A DNA stretch of 6,507 bases, taken from the NCBI GenBank assembly GCA_003235605.1, contig QJVU01000002.1:1-6507 (forward strand). Direction: 5' to 3'. The notes beneath the pieces were generated by a model, which had not been told where the DNA came from, did not search any database, and saw only the letters and a program-made list of their open reading frames with translations. Source of the DNA: Planctomycetota bacterium. GTDB taxonomy: Bacteria; Planctomycetota; UBA1135; UBA2386. A program made the position numbers and the translations under genes. Of this stretch, positions 5,943 through 6,507 are shown one piece after another (positions within the stretch are counted from its first letter, which is position 1; the number at the start of each line of letters is the position of its first letter).

Positions 5943-6507
5943 ATGCTGACCTACATCCTGATCCTGTTGCCGTTCGCAGTCCTTGCCATGTGGGCAAGTG
6001 CCCGCGTGAAGGGGACCTTCGCCGAGTACTCCAAGGTGCCGCTGCGCTCGGGCTTTTCGGGAGCCGAGGCCGCCGGCGCCATCCTGCGGGGAGCCGGCAT
6101 TCACGACGTCCAGATCGAGGGGGTGCCCGGCATGCTCTCCGACCACTATGACCCCCGGTCCAGGGTCGTGCGCCTCTCCAACGACATCCTCCACGGCCGT
6201 TCCGCCGCCGCCGTGGCCGTCGCCGCCCACGAGGTGGGCCATGCCATCCAGCATGCCCAGGGCTACCAGCCGATGCAGTGGCGTGCGGCCCTGGTGCCGG
6301 TGGCCAGCTTCGGCAGCGGGCTGGCACCGTGGCTGATCATCTTCGGCCTGATCACCGGTGCCCTTGGCCTGGCCTGGGTGGGCATCATCGGCTTTGCCCT
6401 GGCTGTCCTGTTCCATCTCGTGACCCTGCCCGTGGAGTACGACGCCTCGTTCCGGGCAATGAAGATCCTGGAGGGTTCCGGCATCGTCGCCGCGGACGAG
6501 ATGCCGG
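5943..6507 (+). CDS. yugP: Membrane zinc metallopeptidase, YugP family (3' partial)
   Basis: The frame starts at ATG 5943 and is still open at the window edge, giving 188 complete codons of a family usually about 225-230 residues long. An AGGAA at 5925-5929 lies upstream, at a rather long spacing of 13. Residues 1-18 form an N-terminal membrane helix. The segment MLSDHYDP (64-71) followed by VRLS (76-79) is characteristic of YugP proteins. The zinc site is HEVGH at 96-100 (H96, E97, H100), with a probable third ligand E165 in LPVEYDAS (162-169). Two hydrophobic segments lie at about 115-160. The protein is expected to be an integral-membrane peptidase; its substrate is unknown in general. It follows the helicase gene by 56 bases and may be cotranscribed, but I see no functional link. 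The family assignment is strong. Confidence 0.92.
   Translation, partial: MLTYILILLPFAVLAMWASARVKGTFAEYSKVPLRSGFSGAEAAGAILRGAGIHDVQIEGVPGMLSDHYDPRSRVVRLSNDILHGRSAAAVAVAAHEVGHAIQHAQGYQPMQWRAALVPVASFGSGLAPWLIIFGLITGALGLAWVGIIGFALAVLFHLVTLPVEYDASFRAMKILEGSGIVAADEMP

Overview
The window is G+C-rich and densely coded. All six recognisable protein genes lie on the + strand. The organism cannot be named from this sequence. The G+C-rich third codon positions, the scarcity of Shine-Dalgarno sequences before several starts, and a secreted esterase fused to a thioredoxin-like domain suggest a free-living non-enteric bacterium, possibly a planctomycete or a relative. This is a low-confidence inference.

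Layout. (1) Bases 3-533 hold the 3' end of a patatin-like phospholipase gene whose C-terminus carries a ferredoxin-type iron-sulfur module. (2) 646-2079 encodes a predicted exported alpha/beta hydrolase (esterase/PHB-depolymerase type), followed by a thioredoxin-like segment without CxxC and a charged coiled-coil tail. (3) 2147-2899 and 2917-4332 form a two-gene unit, 17 bases apart: a short-chain dehydrogenase and an FAD-linked oxidase. They resemble DprE2 and DprE1, which together epimerise polyprenyl-phosphoryl-ribose to the arabinose form. (4) 4333-4650 is about 318 bases without a convincing gene. It is rich in hairpins and looks like a structured leader. (5) 4651-5886 encodes a DEAD-box RNA helicase with a basic C-terminal tail; a TTG start is preferred. 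(6) 5943 to the window end is the 5' part of a membrane zinc metallopeptidase of the YugP family.

The only pair with an obvious joint function is the SDR/FAD oxidase unit, in which oxidation by one enzyme and reduction by the other would give net epimerisation of a lipid-linked pentose. The other genes look like independent neighbours.

The points most worth checking are the iron-sulfur module with Asp replacing one Cys ligand, the DprE1/DprE2-like pair with Ala at the position of the mycobacterial drug-target Cys, and the helicase leader. In that leader a segment can pair either with an upstream partner or with the helicase ribosome binding site. No tRNA, rRNA, CRISPR array, insertion sequence or phage gene was recognised.
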